Part shown: in pieces, positions 24,117 through 36,805 of the stretch | Layout of the letters: the number at the start of each line of letters is the position of its first letter | Numbering within the stretch: position 1 is the stretch's first letter | Assembly: GCA_051294375.1 (NCBI GenBank) | Contig: CM119271.1 | Span: 13,764,372-13,828,371 of the forward strand | Direction of reading: 5' to 3' | DNA: 64,000 nt | Source: Paraspadella gotoi | Taxonomy: Eukaryota; Chaetognatha | Program-made: the position numbers and the translations under genes | Notes under the pieces: model-generated | Seen by the model: only the letters and a program-made list of their open reading frames with translations | Told to the model about the DNA's origin: nothing | Databases searched by the model: none

Positions 24117-25257
24117 ATGGCTGCGCGCGGCGCGAACGCTCGACCCAACGGGGCCGCCGGCGGACCCGGCAAAATTTGTCAGTTCAAACTGGTGCTGCTC
24201 GGAGAATCCGCCGTCGGAAAGTCGTCCCTCGTCCTGCGCTTCGTTAAAGGTACGTCAACAAGCCTTAAACTACATATTGTTTGAGTCTTGATTAAAAGCT
24301 TGGAAAGTACTTTAATGTTGTAAGAGGGCTGGAGGCCTAAACTCACCATACCCTGCCCAAAGTTATGGGCAAGATAGCTTATTTATTGAATGAATGGATA
24401 ATTTTTGTATCGGATGAACCAATTGTATAGAATGAATTATTATTACGTATTCATTAAGATTTCATGTTGCCCCGCCCACTTTCCACCTCCTCTCCTTATT
24501 AGGTCAATTCCACGAGTATCAAGAAAGCACCATCGGCGCCGCGTTCCTCACGCAGACGGTCTGCCTCGACGACACCACGGTCAAGTTTGAAATCTGGGAC
24601 ACGGCCGGACAGGAGCGGTATCACTCCCTGGCCCCCATGTACTACAGAGGAGCGCAGGTTTGAAGAAGTTGAAAATATATCAAAAAGTCAGTCCGCAGTT
24701 TGTGGAGAGGAAAGAGTCGGCCGTTATAATTGTTCCACCCTTCGTCCACAATCAGGCCGCCATTGTGGTTTACGACATTACCAAGGCCGACACCTTCGGC
24801 CGCGCCAAGGAGTGGGTGAAGGAACTTCAACGTCAGGCCTCTCCCAACATTGTCATCGCCCTCGCCGGCAACAAAGCTGACTTAGCGGGTGAGCTTTTGT
24901 GGAATCGGAAAATCCTTTTCGGGCGATTTATCCCCGGACATCAACAGACAATTTTTTTTTACCGTTTTTGAACCGTTAGTACTTACCAAGGGCCGAGTTG
25001 GCAGTTAACACTTACCCTCCCCCCCCCCCTCAGGCCAACGCGCGGTGGACTTCGAGGAGGCGTCGGCCTACGCGGAAGAGAACGGCCTCCTCTTCCTCGA
25101 GACTTCGGCGAAGACGGCGATGAACGTCAACGACATTTTCCTCGCCATCGCCAAGAAGCTGCCGAAGAACGACAAGCCGGCGGGCGGTCAAGCCGACGGC
25201 GGCGTCACCGTCACCGCGGGTCAAGGGACTAACGAGAAGACCGGCTGCTGCAAGTGA
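24117..25257 (+). CDS. RAB5: Rab5 small GTPase
   Basis: Four exons: 24117-24249, 24503-24657, 24756-24888 and 25034-25257. All junctions are GT-AG and in phase, giving 214 residues, the usual Rab5 length. Visible GTPase motifs are the P-loop GESAVGKSS, switch [26 protein letters not shown] (guanine binding) and ETSAKT. The C-terminus is KTGCCK, a double-cysteine site for geranylgeranylation. Known family role: control of early endosome fusion and endocytic traffic on the cytosolic face of early endosomes. The start ATG is the first in frame and precedes a short Ala/Gly-rich lead typical of Rab5. The second intron begins GTTTGAAG, a weak donor, but the Rab5 reading frame requires it. Intron 1 carries a short dispersed repeat. 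AATAAA lies at 25420-25425. No broken motif is seen. Confidence 0.97.
24281..24415 (+). repeat. Short dispersed repeat in RAB5 intron 1
   Basis: TGAGTCTTGATTAAAAGCTT through ATAGCTTATTTATTGAATGA matches 52597-52745 in ELP4 intron 1. An inverted relative is at about 54525-54610, and a weaker one at 21645-21720. Confidence 0.65.
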
Positions 25258-25585
25258 AAAAATATAAAATCTGCTTCTCCCGGCGCCGGTGGTTTATTTT
25301 AATGGGTGCGGCGGCTGCAGCGGCGGCGGCGGCGCCGTCGTCGTCGGAGATTCTAATCATTTTTTTTAATGTAGTATTTTCCTATTTTTTCTTTAGGGAA
25401 GGGGCCGGGGAGTATAGCGAATAAAAAATGTGATTTTTTTATGTTCCGACGCTGGGGTGGGGGTGGGAATTGAGTCGAAGGCGCAAGCAAGGGGGGAGGC
25501 TCATGGAAATGCGGCTGTGACAGGAAGAGTTTAAAAGGCATTTCGTCTTTTCACCGGGATTCCTTTTCCATTTCTTTCCTAGTCG

Positions 25586-25633
<48 letters not shown>

Positions 25634-27830
25634 CCCCCTCACCTTCGTTCAATTTCCCCTCCCTTTCCAATCTCCCCCCCCCGGCGTTTACGGTTATATG
25701 AAGTCTCGTTTTATTAGGTCGGACAAATTACCTCCCCTCGAGTAAACATAAGCAAACATAACTTTTCTAACCACAAAAGCTATAATGCAACAACAAGATT
25801 GTGATGAGGACCGAATTAATGACAGATTTCCATCGACTCGTGATAATAGTCCTGGCCGGACGGGCTTTTTTTTTGGGGGGGGGGTTCTTTCTGTCATTCC
25901 GTTCGGTCTTAGATTCCGTCTTTCTCTCTCTCTTTATAATGCCCTTCAGTTCGTTAAGATTCAATTCAATTTAATATTTCTTTTTTTTATTACTTAATTT
26001 AGCTTCATTACAATTTTTCTGGACCCATGTAAATAATCGTGACGAATATTATTTGTTCAAAACCCACTCTTGAGTTTGTTTAAAGCAGACGCTGTCAAAA
26101 GGTAAACAGTAACGACGTCAACTACAAAAATCGAAAGAAAACACCCTTTTTGCACACGTTGTTTCTAATAAACGACGGTCTAACGTATGCGAAATTAAAT
26201 GTTTATTTAATATTTAAACGATGGAAAATAAAGTTGTATTTTATGAGTCGAATTTTGAAGACCGCCGGGATATTAATTTTACTTCCAACGAAACAACCGA
26301 GTACAAGATTCGAGTTTCTATTAAATTGCACAGTGTGCTTTTTGCACACTTAGTCGTATTATGTACATTGTACAACCCCCTCGTGAAGTCGCCCAGGTAG
26401 CCATTTTACGAAAGCCCTGTTAACATGTCGATAATTTGTTTTTTTAAATTTACGAAACCTAGGGAAATGGCAGGGAAAAAATTAAACTGTAGCTTTTTTC
26501 AGTCTTTTTTTTTTCATAACTGAACATTTTTGAATCCCTAACATAGTCGATTGCCATAGTTTTTGTTTAAAAGAAATTATGTCGTCACCTGTAGATTTTT
26601 CGTTGATATTTACTTCTCGGGCTTTTTTTTTAAAGTTGGGAAAAAGCAGTATTTAATTTAACACTTTTCTTTTTACCCTTATAGACGTAGTAGTTTTTAT
26701 GATTTTTTATCAATGCCATATTGTCAGAATTTCATTTACAATAAAATCCATCGACATGCCAAACTATCTTTCTTTTGAAATCCGGGTGATGACAACCAAT
26801 CTTGTTGCCAAATTGGCGATTAATTTAAAACGAAACATCAACATAGCCTATTAGAACAATGTTTTATAACAACTGGTGTTGGTAATTTAATAACGAAACC
26901 ATAAACCGCTCGTTAGCGCAAAAATCGCATTCCACGTCATAAGAGTCGTTACAATGAATGTAAATTAAGTGTCCATCTCGTTTACAATTAGATATAAAGC
27001 CGCTTGTCTTCATTTTAAAAAAATGATTTATTATTTGGTTGTTTCCGCTTTATAAATTTAACACTTAATCCCCAATTACGGTTATAATTTTTTTCCATGC
27101 TGATATTTTGCGATTTACGTTGGCTGGCGTGTGCATAAGCAAATTTCTCTGTACAGCCCTTTTTAACAGATTTATAAGGAAATGATCGTAAGTTCATAAA
27201 GTCGGTTCTATCAATATTTTTTTTTACGTTATTATGTATTGAAATCAATAAGCATCTTAAATCGTATCGAAATACATTCTTTGTCCTTTTTTTTCGCCTC
27301 AGGTTATGTTATTCTAATAAAAAAAAACAATTGATTCACCGCAACTGAATTTGATTGATTCACCAACGGGTCATTTCAGTTTAAATACTGCGCTCTTTGC
27401 TCCGTTGGCAAGGGACCCTTATCACTCAGATATCGCGCTTGTCCGTAATTTGAGAGAGCAGCCCTTTTTGTTTTGTCGAGTCCGAGAGATGAAAAAAAAA
27501 GAAGAAAAAAGTTTGAGAGGCGTCAGCCAATCAGAAGCCGCCATTTGTTCTCTCGATCTTCGATCACTCTTCCCTCACTTTCTTGCATCACTTTTTCCTT
27601 TCCAATTTCATTCCTTTTCATTTGTGGATTTCTTCGCATTTTGGATGAGAGATCAACGAATTAATTTTCTCGCGTTAATATTGGATAATGGATATGTATT
27701 CGTGGCAACATTTCATTAATTGACCTTGTTGCCAGTCTTCGAGCTTTTTTCTGTTCAATTTTACTATTTTTTTTTTTTGTAATTCAAAAATTCCAGGTTA
27801 TCGAGTCCAGCATAATATTAAAAACAACTC
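25258..27830. other. Intergenic, no gene seen
   Basis: RAB5 3' region, then AT-rich DNA with a long CT microsatellite at about 25590-25631. Short ORFs have no family match or coding-like composition. Confidence 0.6.
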
Positions 27831-29125
27831 ATGGGAGATTTTCTGCGTTTGAACGTTGGTGGCCACGAGTTCCTGACCACCCGTTCTCTTCTCACCAGCG
27901 TCAAGGGATCCCTTCTGGAGCGGATGTTCGCCCCGGGCAGCGAAATGCCGCCGCCGCGTCGAGAAGACGGAGTATTTCTACTGGACGAGGATCCGGAGGT
28001 GTTCCGAATTATTCTGGGCTGGCTCCGGCACCGCGAGATAGCCTTTCTCGGCCCATCCGAGGCCGCGCCCTGGCCTTACCTCAAGCGGGCCGCCAGATAC
28101 TTCGTCTTGCCGGATCTTGAAGAGGCCCTGGCGCGGAAGGAGGCTCAAGTATATTGAAATGGTCGCAGTAAAACGATCTGTTTCGCCTCAACGTGCAACG
28201 GTCGATTTGGTTTAAGTACAGTTTAAACAGAGCTGTATTAGTTTTTGTATTGTTATTTCGACTTCCCAAATGGTATTTTTAATACATTAGCAGTTCGCTA
28301 GAAACCTTTAAAAGCGAATTGTACGTGTTTTGGCGCGGCCACTGTTTCTTTTTTATTTTTGTCATCCTTTGTTTCAATATCTCTTTAATTCGACCTTGTT
28401 GCGCGCTGAGTCGAATTTCATTTATTCCTTGATTCTCGAGCCTTTGTTTTTTCTCCTCTCCTTTTTGGGCCTTTCGATGAAAAATCTCGACCATCCCAGG
28501 ACATTGAGTTTTGCGCAAACAATGAGTCCAACTCGGTTCACCTCAACCTGGGACACAAGTGCAAAGCCAAAGAATTTCCGGCCACGAGGACATGGTTTCT
28601 CAGCATAGAGGCTTCCATTCTGGAGCAAAGTTACGATTGAATTGGCGGAGAGATGCAAAAATGAGGCATTTTAGGATATTTAGAATATACGATTTAGCTA
28701 AAGTGAGCGAGTAATATAAAAGGCTTAAAGGTATGTTTATGCGAAAACTAGCTTTAACTTCATTGTTAGAAGTTGTAAGTTGTGCTCATTTTTGCACGTT
28801 CGTTCCGCCCTTTCAGTCCGGACTCTCCCCGCCGTCCGAACGGCGAGCTGCCTCTCGACGGAGATCCCGAAGTCGTTCAACTCATCATCGACTGGTTGTG
28901 CAGCGGCTTCATAGATCGTGACGACCATAGCGACGATGAGGATCGAAGCAGCTGCGACAGCGCCGACCGCAGCAGCTGCGACGACGACGTAGATGAGTTG
29001 CGGCGTCACCGTCTCGTCCCACAGAACGCGGAAGTTCCCCTTCCCAATTTGCTAGAGGTCATTCCGGATTTGGAGCAATTGTTGGATTGGTGGCGATTCG
29101 CCGATCGCTTCGTTCAAACGAAGTC
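27831..29125 (+). CDS. KCTD-like T1/BTB domain exons (two tandem copies, second divergent)
   Basis: Exon 1 (27831-28148) starts at ATG and encodes a clear T1-type BTB domain: LRLNVGGHEFLTTRSLL, then GVFLLDEDPEVFRIILGWLR. These are hallmarks of KCTD proteins and Kv channel tetramerisation domains. It could end alone at 28157 (108 aa). A GT at 28149 joins in phase 0 to an acceptor at 28499, whose exon (28500-28629) reads VHLNLGHK...PATRTWFLSIEASILEQ, a diverged second T1 start. Its other half, LPLDGDPEVVQLIIDWL, lies at about 28780-29125. The junction between these two exons uses weak sites (donor GTTACG, acceptor TGTAAG), so the second domain may be decaying or mis-modelled. T1 domains oligomerise and often bind cullin 3. 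The last exon is in phase with the zinc-finger exons downstream, so this may be the N-terminus of that gene. Confidence 0.6.
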
Positions 29126-29350
29126 GTGAAATTTTCTATATGAAAAAAAAATGTTTTATGCCGAAAAGTATTTATTTTAGTTTCGTTGATCTTCTTTTGT
29201 TTTCGCCTTTTCTCGTTGGTTATCGACTTTCGTGCGATCAGCGCGCAATTCATACGTTGTTCGTTTGTCTTATTACTTATAAATACAGATGTTTACTCTG
29301 TAATCGTTTGAATTTTCAGTCTATCCCCCCCTCCCGAACTTCCGCCCATC

Positions 29351-32300
29351 ATGGTCGTCAAACCCTCGGATGATTTATTGGCCGAAGCGGTGAATGACTT
29401 CTCCCGTCTGTCCGTTCGCCTTTGCGCCGGCGCCCTTCCGCATTTCGGCGCCTTTTTCGACGCGCGGTCTAACGCTTGGCGCGTCCTCGGCCCCCAAAGG
29501 ATCTGCGACCTGCTGCGCGTCATTCAGGACGCTTTCGTCCATGACCTGTTTCGGTTGACGACCGAGGCCGCTTTCGATGCCGACGGCCAACCCGCGTCCT
29601 TTCGAACGAAAACTTTGTTAACGCCTCCGTCGCGCCCTCTCGCAGATTTGGATGAAGAGGCGCTGCGCGATTACGTCCGGAGCGCCTTCGAAATGTTGGA
29701 AACGTCCGCTGCCGAGGACGGCGTTAATGACGTGGGATGGAAGGATTTGCGAAGGCGACTCTTCGGCGAAGCGGGAGAAAGTGTTCATCCGACTTTTCGA
29801 GATTTCGACCGAGAAAATATGATCGACCTCTCGGAAGCGATGCTGTCCTTTGCTGGACAACAAATCTCAGCGGATAGAAAGCCAGGGAGGGAGATTTTCA
29901 GCGTTTCCGGCAGTACGAAGACTGCGGTACGAAAACGATTCGGTTAAAAATTAATATTTCTCTAACTTTTAAAAGATATCAGTTTAATTTTTACGCGAAG
30001 TGTTGTCTACTTGAAAATATTGGAAAATGTCCCTCCTTGATACAAACCGCTGAACTGTTTCTCATCGACCTCAGATCTTTCTTCTACTAAATCTTCAAGC
30101 GACGAAGCCTCTGCTACTGTCAACGCCGATTCTCCGTCCCGACGGCGGCCCGGTCGACCGCCGAAGAGTAACGGCGAATTCCTTCGCCCAGAGATTGAAG
30201 GCGGAGAATCTTGTCAAGTGGCGAGTCAGTTTGACGAAGCCATCGAGTGTTGGAAGACCCCGTCAGCCGTGGATGAGATTCGCGTTAAGATAGAAGCCGA
30301 GGATGGGAATTTTGAGGTCGGGGAAGAAGATCGTGACGAAGACTCTTCCGCTTCTCCTCAATTTGAAGGAAACTCGAGTCGTGACGAAACTTCCTCGGCT
30401 GAGATTAAGGGAAAACCGAAAGTGAAAAAGAAGCCGCCGAAGACGAGCGACAAGTCGGCCAGCAGAGTTGCCGCCAAGAAATCCCTCGTTCCACGGCACG
30501 CTTGGTCTTGGTCGACCCACATCGTCCGTCTGACGCCGACCGACTTTCGTTGCACCCTCTGCGACTTTTCCTTTTCCACCGTCGTCCCCTGCATCAACGA
30601 GATCATTAAGGGAACTGTCAGCAGAATCGACAGCATTCTCCGTAACACCCCGGAACCGGTCGTCGATCACGCCAAGGCTCACAAAGCCGAGTTGGATCGC
30701 TTCGCTTTACATAGCGGCGCGGAGGAAATAAAAATTGGTGATTCGTTAATTGTATAGATGATTGTAGCTATTTTTTACATTTTGTAATTTATTGTATAAT
30801 TTGCCAAACGACAGACGAGTATCTGAATCGAACGGACCTGAAGGAATGCGTGATCCGACTCGGCGACTCTGTTTACCAATGCTTGAAATGCGATTTTAAG
30901 CTCCAGGGTAAGGACTACAAGGTAATGCCTAATTGGAAAACGCTAAATCTTTAGGTAGTTTTGTAATTTTGATACTTATTTCTGCAATGGCTCTTTCTAG
31001 GTCTTTGCTGCTCTTAACGCGCACGTGTCTCGTCATAAGAAAGAATCGTTTCGTTTGAATCGAATTTTTCTCTGCAAAGATTGCGGTTACGTCTCGCCCA
31101 ACAAGCAGACCTACTATTCGCACAGGATATTGCACAAGGTTCGAATACAAGATTAGATTATATTAATTTTGTTATGAGCCTTTGTAAAATCATTACCTTT
31201 TTCGAAATAGGACATAACCTTTTACTTTTCGTACATACAGGTTCATTTTAATTTGATTAATTTAATTTTAAAACACATTAGTTCTTTAATTTTCGCTAGG
31301 GCAGGCGAGTTTTCTATGCCTCTTTGTTGGCTTTTGTTTGTTTTTGTTAGGACATCTGTTGGATTCTTTCCCCGTATTTTTGCATACGTATACCTAAATT
31401 TACATTTTTATTTTTAATATGCAAATGATTTGTTTTAATATAGGCTTTGTTGATAAAATTTCAAACTTATTTAAATAATTAATCTGCCTTTTCTTCGATT
31501 TTCGCGGAGCAGAAATCCCACAAGTGCGACGTTTGCGACTACACTACCAAGAGGTGGTTCAACCTGAAACTGCACACAAAGTAAACATTGTTTTACGACG
31601 CCTGCATTGTGCTGCAAAAAAGTTTTTGTACTCCCTCCACCTTTTTCTCTAGACGCCACACCGGGGAGAAGCCAAACGCGTGTCATATTTGCGGCAAACG
31701 ATTCCTGCAGTCGACTACCCTCAAGTTTCACATCCGCTACCACAAGGGTATCCGTCCCTATCAGTGTCACGCCTGCGGGAAGCGCTTTTCCAAAAAGGAA
31801 TATCTCAAGCAGCACGTCGACCGTGTGCACAATCCTGAAAAGGTGAAGGGATAAAGCGGTTCGATTATCGCTGACCACATTAATAACAGTTTCAGTTAAT
31901 TTATTAGTTTTATTTTGATACTTGTAAGACCATGAGGTACATCTTCTTTTTTTCCTTCCAGGTGCTCCGCTGCGCCACCTGTCGCTTCCGTTGCCAGGAT
32001 CTGGAGATGCTGAAGAAGCACAACGACGAACACGATCACGGAAAGAGATTCCGATGCGACATCTGTCACTTCGCCTCCGCGCGAAGAGACAATCTTCGAA
32101 GGCATCGAAAGTCGCACGAGACGAGAACCCGGAGGGTGGTGTGGGAAGCGAGGGACGCTGATGACGAGGGCCTGGGGACGAGTGTGCCCTTTGATCCGGG
32201 ATATACTTTTGAGGGTAAAGACAATGCAGCCGAGACGAAATTAGAAAAGCCCTTTGAATGCCAAGAATGCCCCTTTGCCACGACCCGATTATACAATCTC

Positions 32301-32453
32301 GAGCGTCACCGCAGGCGTCACTCGACTGATCCCGGGACGGGTGACGAAGACGCGCCGGAGGAGAACGTATGCGGATTTTGCCGGAAACAATTTTCGCGTC
32401 GGGATAATTTGAAGAGACACTTGAATAGATATCACGTGGGAGAAGTTGGTTAG
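29351..32453 (+). CDS. Multi-finger C2H2 zinc-finger protein with AT-hook
   Basis: Seven exons in phase: 29351-29912, 30075-30737, 30815-30921, 31001-31138, 31513-31580, 31653-31842, 31962-32453 (739 residues if it starts at 29351). The first exon is an unrecognised helical-looking region. Exon 2 holds an AT-hook-like RRPGRPPK and an acidic/basic linker. Exon 2 has one atypical C-x2-C/H finger; the later exons encode nine C2H2 fingers, for example CHICGKRFLQSTTLKFH, CHACGKRFSKKEYLKQH, CDICHFASARRDNLRRH and CGFCRKQFSRRDNLKRH. One linker is HTGEKP; others are loose. It is probably a sequence-specific nuclear DNA-binding protein. Several exon borders cut within or beside fingers. An alternative 5' acceptor at 29318-29319 would join it in frame to the BTB exons upstream. 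The donor at 29913 was chosen by phase and is the least certain point. Confidence 0.85.
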
Positions 32454-33388
32454 AAATGTGTATGGGAGAGAAGCGATAAAATGAGTTACGTTGAGCGGAG
32501 CAGAGATATAGTAAGATAAGTAGTGGAGAAAAATTTTGAGAGAGGAAGATAGAGGCCCGTTAAAATGACCCAAAAAGATGGTCAACATTCAAAGAAAAAG
32601 CGGCGAAAGAAAACTCATTTCTTAAAACAAAAATGAAAAATAAAAAAGTGGCGAACGACCGGTGACGTTTTAAGCCAAACGCGTCAAGACTGAAGTTAAG
32701 TTCAGCCAATGATAGCAATAATGATTTCCCGTTCGTTGACGGAAACAAAAATCTCGTTTTTATCGCAATTGCAATAATAAATGCGTAAAAAAGGCGACAA
32801 AAACGTGAAAAGAAATAAAAAATAAATACAATTGAATACAATTAAAACCAATCCTGTCTTGAAATTAAAAGAAAACAAAAATGATAAAAGTAAAAAGCGA
32901 AAACCAAATAATTTTTTTAAAAAATACTACCGAAAGAAAAATAAAAACCATTTTACCAGTTATTAAACAATGTAATAATACTTTTTTCTTTTCACAAAAA
33001 AAATAAGAATTCGAAATCGCGTAATAGGAAAAAAATACTAAAGTTAGAAAATTAAAAAAAATCGACCAAATTTTAAAAAATTTAAGAATCCGGGCAAGCT
33101 TCCTTTAAAAAAAAGGTTTAAAAAATGAATAAAAAAGTAAATGAAAACGCGAATTCGCCGGAAAAAAAGTTATTCCCAATGAATCTAATGATTGTTTCCC
33201 AAACTTGCACTTTTAATTGTTTTTTCCCCATCGCACTCAAAAACCAGAATTGAAAAAAAAAAGTTCTCGCGTAAAAATCGAAAACGACATTGTCGAATAT
33301 CGAAAACAAAAATAACCCCCCCCAAAAAAAATCTAAAGAAATTTTAAAAATTTCACAAATAACGGCGGATAAATAGTATCCCGTGAAG
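32454..33388. other. Intergenic, A-rich, no gene seen
   Basis: Poly-A-rich DNA between the zinc-finger and CCCH genes; the open frames are low complexity. Confidence 0.6.
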
Positions 33389-35868
33389 ATGGAATCGCGG
33401 AAAAGGGTTTACGACTACGACGACGACGCCCCGCCGAAGCGTCACCAGGCGGAGGACCGAGGTCACGTCAGCAGGAGACCGGCCGACAGCCGAAGCCCTT
33501 CGCCGCCAGGTTTCTTTTATTGAAATTGTTTCGTATGATTCCCAAAGTCAAATGCATTTTCTTACGACCCATCCTTCCTTTCCATCCCTCCCTCCAATCC
33601 CAACCTTCCAGTTCACCCACCGCGCAGCCGCAGTCTCTCGCCGGACGGTCTCCCGCCGCCCAAGTCTTACCCTAGACGCGGTTCGCCCCGCCATCGCGAC
33701 CGAAGTTATTCGCCGGTCGCCACCAACGGCGCCGGAAACGGAAGCGATCGCGGCGGCGGCAGCGTCGGTAAAATCTGCCACTTTTGGAAGTCTTACGATA
33801 ATTGTCGCTACGGGCCCAATTGTCGTTACGCTCACTCGATGACCGGGGAGAAAGGTGAGAGACATTGCGTGGAAGATGAAAACCATGCAAATCTTTAAAT
33901 TGAATTTGCTACATTACCTCATTAATTTTGAGAGTATGTGCTAAATAGTTAACTTACCATGTACCATAAATTTATCATTAAAATTTTCCTTACAAGGCCG
34001 CGAATCTCCTTCCCCGCTTATCAACGACGGACCGCGACGTAACTCGGATCTTCCCAAGCAATACCGCCTCTCGCCCGACAGCGAATTCCACCCTCCTGGC
34101 GGCAGGCGCGACCACCCGAGCGGCGGCTTTGACAAGCGTGGCCCGCCCCGTGGCGGTTCTTCGGACCGCGGACCGCCCATGCGTAGACAGAACAGAGGGT
34201 GAGGACTCGTTCATAGTAGTAAAACCTACATTTTAAAATCCCAAAACCATTCCTTCCTCCGGCAACAGCCCTCGCAACAGCCGTTCCCCGCCTCCGCCGG
34301 GCTCGATCCCGACCGTGTGCCATTTTTGGAAAACGAACGACAGTTGCAAATTCGGAGACAAGTGTCGCTTCCTTCACTCATTTCCTCCTCCTGAACATTT
34401 TCCGCGTGAGTTTGTGGATGTCAAGGATCAAATGGTTCATACATTGTTTCACCAATTACTGAAACGATTGTTCATTTAAGGTTTTAGCCTCTTGAGCCTT
34501 AGGTTAATCCGTTCCTTTTTCTTCAAAGCTAACTTTTCTTTCCTTACCATTTTTCTTTCGCAGCTCGCAGGGAAATGGGCCCTCCGCGCGGCAGACGGGA
34601 AAGAAGCTTCAGTCCCGGACCCGGAGGTAAGTTCATCGATTTTCTCCTTTAAATTTTCACCAAGTTTCTAACCTGGCCTCCCCCTCGCCTTCAGGGTTCG
34701 CTCGCCGTCCGCCCGGATCCCCAGGTCGCGGAGGAGAGTCCCGCCCGATCGTCTGGCGTCACGATGTTTCGCCGAGATATCAACGCTTCGAAAACGCGGA
34801 GCCGGGCCGTTATGAAAGGTGGGTGTATGGGGGGGGGGGGAAACAATTGATATTTTTTGTCTCACAAGACGAAAAGCAAACGGATGTGATCGATTTCTTT
34901 TCGATTTGATATCGAACTTTCAATTTAGAAGATGAAAGTTGAATTCTCTCTCTCCGCAGGAACTTCTCGCCGCCCCCTCGATTTCCCAGGAATTTTTCGC
35001 CTCCGAGAAGAGAGAGAAGCTTTTCGCCTCGGAGATACGAGAGGGGAATGTCGCCTGCAAGGTAATGCCTTTTTTTTAATGGGGGGGGGGGAATTCTTTT
35101 GGCGAGATTTATTGTCTAATGCTTATAAATTCTTGGAGATGAAACGATTCTCATTTGGGTCTGACTCAAATAGCTTTATTTGTTGCGTACTTATTACTGT
35201 TCCTGGTGAGTGTGATGCTCGTTGGTGGGTCCTTAGCGCCAATGATTTGTTAAAATTAACCTCAATTTTCTATTTAGGGAATACTGGTACGGGTGAGTTA
35301 TTTTCATTCTTTTCCTTCATTTGATTTCGTTGCCCCGTTTCATCGACAACGAAGAATCAAATCAACCCTGCCCTGTCCTTACCTTACCTTTTATCTTCTT
35401 ACCCCTTCCCCCTGGCAGGTATTACTCGCCGCCGCCGCGGGACCGCGGATTCTCTCCCAACCACGACCGCAACTTTTCTCCGCCTCCACCGCCGCAGCGG
35501 CGAATGTCGCCTCGCTTCGAAAGAGGGTACTCGCCCAACAGATACGACGGGTAAGGGACGCGATAGATATATTAGTGAGTTCATTACTTACAATTATTTA
35601 CATTGTCCTTTCTTCTCTTTCATTCAGCTATCCCTCTCCCCCTCGCCGCCAGCGAAGCTTTTCTCCTCCCAGTCAGTACCGCGGCCAGCAAGGCGGTGGC
35701 GGTGGCGGCGGCCCTCCTCGCCCCAAGAACGAGCTCTGCTATTTCTTCACGCAGAAGAGCGGATGTCGCTACGCCGACCAGTGCCGCTACATCCACGCCA
35801 AGCCGGAAGGCGGTGGGCGGGCGTCTCCGCCGTCCAGGGCCGGTTCCACGCCCGATCACCGGGATTGA
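33389..35868 (+). CDS. Triple CCCH zinc-finger, Pro/Arg/Ser-rich protein
   Basis: Exons 33389-33509, 33612-33854, 33997-34198, 34269-34405, 34564-34626, 34695-34818, 34960-35061, 35419-35550 and 35628-35868 join in phase to 454 residues. Three fingers of the form C-x8-C-x5-C-x3-H are visible: CHFWKSYDNCRYGPNCRYAH, CHFWKTNDSCKFGDKCRFLH and CYFFTQKSGCRYADQCRYIH. They are separated by low-complexity stretches rich in RYSPPPR, SP and GGR-type sequence. CCCH fingers of this spacing usually bind RNA, so a nuclear RNA-processing role is the inference. The start MESRKRVYDYDD resembles the start of the next gene (MENRKRTSVF), which also has a CCCH finger. A 15-nt microexon (35278-35292) may be included between exons 7 and 8. 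AATAAA is at 36194-36199. No family-level orthologue was recognised. Confidence 0.85.
35278..35292 (+). other. Possible 15-nt microexon of the CCCH gene
   Basis: TATTTAG precedes, and GTGAGT follows, a 15-base block that keeps phase 2 on both sides and would add five residues (EYWYG) between exons 7 and 8. Confidence 0.35.
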
Positions 35869-36805
35869 GTCCGGATGAAAATTGGGTTCCGGATCAAATT
35901 GGATCGCGTTGTATATTATACGAAGACGTAGTTTAAAAACTTTTACAATTTGAGTTGAAGTTTCTTTTAGTGGTTTTATTTTCTTTTCTTTTTTTTTTTT
36001 CGAAAAATTAAGCTTCTTTTAGAATTTCGTCCTTCAAAACTTGTCTCAATAGTCGCCAAGCAATTTATATTTATATTACCTTTCCTTCTTGCGTGTTTAT
36101 TTCTTTGTAAATACCCGACAATGAACAAAGCAGACCCGATAGGTTTAGATAGATACGATACGAAATTTAAATTCAGCTCGACTCTTCTCGTTGAATAAAT
36201 ATCATGTATCCCTTTTTTTTAATATATGTTAAGTGTATTAAAGGATTCAAAAAATGAGCAAGTCGAATCCCGAGTTTTCCTCTTTTTTTTTTTCCTTCTC
36301 GTATCTCACCCGCTCGATGTTCGCGCGATTTAATTTTAGTTGTCAAATGTCAATTTATTATTTTAGTGAGTGAATTTTGTCTCGAAGGCCTCCACTCCTT
36401 ACTTTTTGCTCCAGCAGTATTGTTTTTAAGTGAGGGAAGTTACGAAACTTCTTTGTCACACGATTTAGATAACACTTTTTTGATAATTTTTTGGGGGGAT
36501 TCTTGGCCTCTTGGAAAAATTCCGGCCCAACTAAAGGCAGTCTTAGTCTATAGCATATATAACAAGGACAAATGGTCTTTTTTTGACAAAATCCGCCCGA
36601 GTTATTTCAAAAAAAAAAAAAAAAATTTCAACATTTGTTTTTCGTGTAATGGAATTAAGGTTTTCGAGCCGAATTTTTGGCAAGCGAATCTTGAGCCACT
36701 GTTTCGTTATAATATCGTTCGGCCCTCAAATAACTGAGGGTCATGGCGAACAAATATTAGACCTATTAACATTAGTATAGCAATAAAGACGATTTTCTTT
36801 TAAAT
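35869..36805. other. Intergenic / 3' UTR
   Basis: T-rich DNA after the CCCH gene with AATAAA at 36194. An open frame at 36366-36737 lacks coding composition. Confidence 0.5.

Noticed and set aside
24587-24880. Alternative-frame ORFs over RAB5 exons 2-3
   Set aside because: Shadows of the RAB5 frame, which has all GTPase motifs.
27351-27719. 122-codon open frame before the BTB exon
   Set aside because: Starts without ATG, low-complexity Phe/Ser-rich product, composition like the intergenic DNA.
36366-36737. 123-codon open frame between the CCCH and ZC3H13 genes
   Set aside because: AT-rich, contains a Lys run from poly-A, no domain, and does not begin with ATG.
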